A stretch of DNA of 6,859 bases. Origin: Propionivibrio sp. Its GTDB lineage: Bacteria > Pseudomonadota > Gammaproteobacteria > Burkholderiales > Rhodocyclaceae. How positions within the stretch are numbered: the stretch's first letter is position 1; each line of letters opens with the position of its first letter. A model generated the notes under the pieces. The model searched no databases. It was not told where the DNA came from and was given only the letters and a program-made list of their open reading frames with translations. Where the stretch lies: positions 1 through 6,859 of the forward strand of contig JAGNOM010000151.1 in the NCBI GenBank assembly GCA_017990155.1, in the 5' to 3' direction. This document shows, one piece after another, positions 4,252-6,859 of this stretch. The translations under genes were made by a program, and so were the position numbers.

Positions 4252-6585
4252 GGATTTTTGCGGCAACGGCGCAGCGCTCAGATCTTCCTGCTGTCCGTAG
4301 TGTCGCAAGATGAAGAAGAAGCCGGCGAACGCCACGACCATCGCTCCAACCCAGCCCATCGAGCTGGCCGGATGACTGGCGTAGGTCGCCACCTGGTAGT
4401 AGATCGTCGCCGCACCATACGCCAGGCCCGTCGTCCAGCCGGCGACGAACATCGTCCAGCGCGCGCCACTTTCCTGATAAACCACGGCGATGGCTGCGGT
4501 ACAGGGGAAATAGAGCAGGATGAAGAGCAGGTAGGCGAAGGCACCGGCCGCACCGTCAAAGCGGGAGGCCATGGCGCTGAAGGTGTCGGTCGACACTTCC
4601 TGCGATTCGGCGGTGGCTTCGAGATCGCTCACGTCGCCCACCGACAATCCGGCGGGGTCGGCCCAGCTATCGATCGCGTCGCTCAGATTGGCCGGGATCG
4701 TGGCAAAGGCTTCGGAAACCGCGGCACCAAGATCGAACGGCGCTTCGGCCTCGACTTCTTCACCGGCCGCAATCGCATCGCTTACAGCCAGCGCCTTGTA
4801 CGAGGCATCGAGCGTGCCGACAACCGCTTCCTTGGCCAGAACGCCGGTGAAGATGCCAACGGCAGCCGGCCAGTTATCCGCGTTCAAACCCAACGGTGAG
4901 AAGGCCGGTGAAATCGTGCGACCGATTTCGGCGAGCACCGACTTGTCGCTGTCTTCATTGCCATAGCTGCCATCCGTGCCGACCGCGTTGAGGACGTTCA
5001 GCACCAGCACCATCGGCACGATGACGCGGCCGGCGCGGATGATGAAGCTGCTCAGACGCTCCCAGGTGTGGATCAGGACACCTTTCAGGGTCGGCAGGTG
5101 ATACGGCGGCAGTTCCATGATGAACGGCGTCGCTTCGCCCTTGAGCAGCGAGTTCTTGAGCATCACGCCGGTCAAAACCGCCAGCGCGATACCGATGAGG
5201 TAGAGCGCAAAAACCACGTTCTGCGCGTCGTTCGGGAAGAACGCGGCACCAAACAGCACATAGACCGGCAGACGCGCGCCGCAGGACATGAACGGCGCCA
5301 TGGCGATCGTCATCAGACGGTCACGGCGATGTTCGAGCGTGCGCGTGGCCATGATTGCCGGCACGTTGCAGCCGAAACCGACGATCAGCGGCACGAAGGA
5401 TTTACCCGGCAAGCCGACCCAGCGCATGAAGCGGTCCATGACGAAGGCTGCGCGCGCCATATAGCCGGAACCTTCGAGCACCGAGAGGAAGAGGTAGAGG
5501 AAGCCGATCACCGGGATGAAGGTCGCCACCGTTTGCAGACCGCCGCCGATGCCCTTGGCCAGCAGCACGTTCAGCCATTCAGGCGACCCCAGACTGGTCA
5601 ACAATTCACCAAAACCATCAACGAGCAAGGCGGCGGCGAACTGATCGAAGAAATCGATGAAGGCGCCACCGATGTTGATGGTGAACATGAACATCAGGTA
5701 CATCATCACGAGAAAGATCGGGATGCCGAGCACACGGTTCAACACCACGCGGTCGATGCGATCCGTGACGTCGCGCGCGACCTGGCCACTGATCCTGACG
5801 CTGGCGTTGGCGATGCGATTGGCCAGGCTGTAACGGGCGTCGGCAACGAAGATATCGAGATCGTCGCCGAACTGCTTTGCTTCCTGCTTCGCCTGCTCCG
5901 CCAACGTTTCGCCCACCGCCTGCCGCGCCAGATCGTCGCCTTCCAGCAAACGAACGGCCAGCCAGCGCGGTGAAGCCTTGATCTTCGGCATGGCTGACTC
6001 GATACTCGCTGCCAGCTGGTCGATGGCACGGGTCAGCGCGTCTGAGTACGTAATCCGGGCAGTGGGCCGCGGGTGCGCTTCGACCGCTTTGCCGATTGCC
6101 GCCTTCAACTCGGGAACGCCCTTGCCGGTCGAGGCAATCACCGGCAAAACCGGGCAACCGAGCTGCGCCGCCAGTTCGGCCACGCTGACCTTCATGTTCT
6201 TGCTTTCCGCCACATCGACCATATTGAGCACGACCAGCAATGGCACGCCCATTTCGACCAACTGCGTCGTGAGGTAGAGATTGCGCTCCAGATTGGAGGC
6301 ATCGACGATATTGATGATCAGATCGGCCTCGCCCTCCTGCACGTAGTCGCGCGCTACCCGCTCATCGAGCGAAATGTCGCGATCGACGACGTCCAGCGAG
6401 TACGTTCCAGGCAGATCGACGACCTCGACGGTCGCGTCGCCGAGACGGTAATCCCCGCTCTTGCGCTCGACCGTCACGCCCGGCCAGTTACCGACGCGCT
6501 GCCGGGAGCCGGTCAGCGCATTGAACAATGTCGTCTTGCCGCAGTTGGGATTGCCAACGAGACCAATGGTGTAGTTCTTTCCCAT
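4249..6585 (-). CDS. feoB: Ferrous iron transporter FeoB (GTPase-permease)
   Basis: A 778-residue inner-membrane Fe(II) transporter of full length. The N-terminal G domain shows G1 GNPNCGKTT (11-19), the G2 threonine in NWPGVTVE (Thr38), G3 DLPG (57-60), G4 NMVD (121-124) and a G5-like ASTGKG (151-156). A helical, charged regulatory segment follows to about residue 278. The permease begins near VLGIPIFLVMMYLMF and carries the conserved GFGCNVPAIMATR (403-415, Cys406) and SCGARLPVY (434-442, Cys435) of the paired gate repeats. The last helices lie at about 683-705, 710-730 and 743-760, with LLYFPC ending at Cys695. A long soluble insert (about 600-670), Ala/Glu/Asp-rich, precedes them, as in other proteobacterial FeoB. 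Start is ATG at 6585, which shares its A with the feoA stop (TGATG), with GGAG eight bases upstream; GTG at 6588 is one codon earlier and less likely. Confidence 0.97.
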   Translation of the reverse strand: MGKNYTIGLVGNPNCGKTTLFNALTGSRQRVGNWPGVTVERKSGDYRLGDATVEVVDLPGTYSLDVVDRDISLDERVARDYVQEGEADLIINIVDASNLERNLYLTTQLVEMGVPLLVVLNMVDVAESKNMKVSVAELAAQLGCPVLPVIASTGKGVPELKAAIGKAVEAHPRPTARITYSDALTRAIDQLAASIESAMPKIKASPRWLAVRLLEGDDLARQAVGETLAEQAKQEAKQFGDDLDIFVADARYSLANRIANASVRISGQVARDVTDRIDRVVLNRVLGIPIFLVMMYLMFMFTINIGGAFIDFFDQFAAALLVDGFGELLTSLGSPEWLNVLLAKGIGGGLQTVATFIPVIGFLYLFLSVLEGSGYMARAAFVMDRFMRWVGLPGKSFVPLIVGFGCNVPAIMATRTLEHRRDRLMTIAMAPFMSCGARLPVYVLFGAAFFPNDAQNVVFALYLIGIALAVLTGVMLKNSLLKGEATPFIMELPPYHLPTLKGVLIHTWERLSSFIIRAGRVIVPMVLVLNVLNAVGTDGSYGNEDSDKSVLAEIGRTISPAFSPLGLNADNWPAAVGIFTGVLAKEAVVGTLDASYKALAVSDAIAAGEEVEAEAPFDLGAAVSEAFATIPANLSDAIDSWADPAGLSVGDVSDLEATAESQEVSTDTFSAMASRFDGAAGAFAYLLFILLYFPCTAAIAVVYQESGARWTMFVAGWTTGLAYGAATIYYQVATYASHPASSMGWVGAMVVAFAGFFFILRHYGQQEDLSAAPLPQKS

Positions 6586-6587
6586 CA
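6583..6587 (-). other. TGATG stop-start overlap joining feoA and feoB
   Basis: The feoA stop TGA (6587-6585) and the feoB start ATG (6585-6583) share one base. Such overlaps usually mean that ribosomes ending feoA re-initiate on feoB, which couples production of the two partners. Confidence 0.8.
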
Positions 6588-6815
6588 CAGCTTCTCCACG
6601 TTCAGACTGGCGGCTTCATCCTTGCGCAGCGAGATGCTGCATCCGCGGACGCGAATCTCGACCGGATCGCCCATCGGCGCGACGCGCGTAATGCCGATCT
6701 CGATCCCGGGCGTCAGGCCCATGCTCAACAATTTGCGGCGATAGCTACCGCCGGCTTCGCTGTAGCCGGTCACCTTGGCCGAATCGCCCACCTGGAGTTC
6801 TCCCAGCGTCGTCAT
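6585..6815 (-). CDS. feoA: Ferrous iron transport protein FeoA
   Basis: A 76-residue cytoplasmic protein with the FeoA SH3-like fold. Typical features are TLGELQVGDSAKVTGY at the start, RRKLLSMGLTPGIEI (26-40) and PVEIRVRGCSISLRKDEA (51-68), ending in the short strand LNVEKL. FeoA is needed for full FeoB activity and probably contacts its cytoplasmic part; the mechanism is not settled. Start is ATG at 6815, with AGGGAG (6830-6825) nine bases upstream. It is the first gene of feoABC as far as the window shows; its promoter lies at or beyond the right edge. Confidence 0.95.
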   Translation of the reverse strand: MTTLGELQVGDSAKVTGYSEAGGSYRRKLLSMGLTPGIEIGITRVAPMGDPVEIRVRGCSISLRKDEAASLNVEKL

Positions 6816-6824
6816 TTCAAACTT

Positions 6825-6830
6825 CTCCCT
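6825..6830 (-). promoter_or_regulatory. Ribosome binding site of feoA
   Basis: AGGGAG on the minus strand, nine bases before ATG 6815. The spacing is at the long end of the usual range, but no closer site is seen. Confidence 0.6.
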
Positions 6831-6839
6831 ATACGAAAA

Positions 6840-6855
6840 ATCAAGAAATCAAGAA
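6840..6855. repeat. Tandem 8-bp repeat upstream of feoA
   Basis: Two perfect head-to-tail copies of ATCAAGAA (minus strand TTCTTGAT) lie 25 bases before the feoA start, at the window's right edge. The region may be part of the feo promoter. It does not match a Fur box, and the TTGAT motifs are in direct rather than inverted orientation, so it is not an FNR site as seen. Confidence 0.5.
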
Positions 6856-6859
6856 TCCG

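Noticed and set aside
5068..5973. Plus-strand open frame of 301 codons
   Set aside because: It is antisense to feoB, with a His/Arg/Gln/Glu-rich composition typical of a complementary-strand shadow.
6816..6859. Fur box or FNR site upstream of feoA
   Set aside because: No stretch resembles the GATAATGATAATCATTATC Fur consensus. The TTGAT motifs repeat in the same direction and do not form the inverted TTGAT-N4-ATCAA of an FNR site. The promoter may lie beyond the window.

Overview
The window is a compact, GC-rich bacterial chromosome segment with every recognisable gene on the minus strand. It therefore reads right to left: feoA, feoB, feoC, two bacterioferritin genes, bfd, a large membrane EAL gene, and an msrB gene cut by the left edge. 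Protein similarity by eye (a proteobacterial-type FeoB, FeoC, the paired bacterioferritins, a Tat-signalled MsrB) suggests a proteobacterium, most likely a betaproteobacterium. That taxonomic call is inference; no rRNA or other marker is present. No gap between genes exceeds about 165 bases, and no mobile element, tRNA, rRNA or CRISPR array was seen.

Right part (about 4008-6859): a ferrous iron uptake operon. FeoA (small SH3-like protein) overlaps FeoB (GTPase plus membrane permease) in a TGATG junction. FeoC (small winged-helix protein with a cysteine cluster) follows FeoB directly, and its strong ribosome binding site overlaps the feoB stop. A perfect 12-bp inverted repeat just after feoC probably ends the transcript.

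Middle part (about 2640-3844): an iron storage and release unit. The two adjacent bacterioferritins have lost opposite functions. The first keeps all six ferroxidase ligands but has Arg instead of the haem-ligand Met52. The second keeps Met52 but has lost four of the six ferroxidase ligands. They probably assemble into one mixed shell. Bfd, the small [2Fe-2S] ferredoxin that reduces the haem to release iron, follows. Together with feoABC the segment covers Fe(II) import, oxidation and storage, and reductive release.

Left part (1-2578): the most unusual gene encodes a PTS EIIC-type sugar permease domain (lactose/cellobiose/chitobiose family) fused directly to an apparently catalytic EAL c-di-GMP phosphodiesterase domain, with no EIIA or EIIB domain. 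This looks like a sugar-responsive c-di-GMP enzyme. Downstream is the start of a methionine sulfoxide reductase B with a twin-arginine signal; an internal start with its own ribosome binding site could also give a cytoplasmic form.
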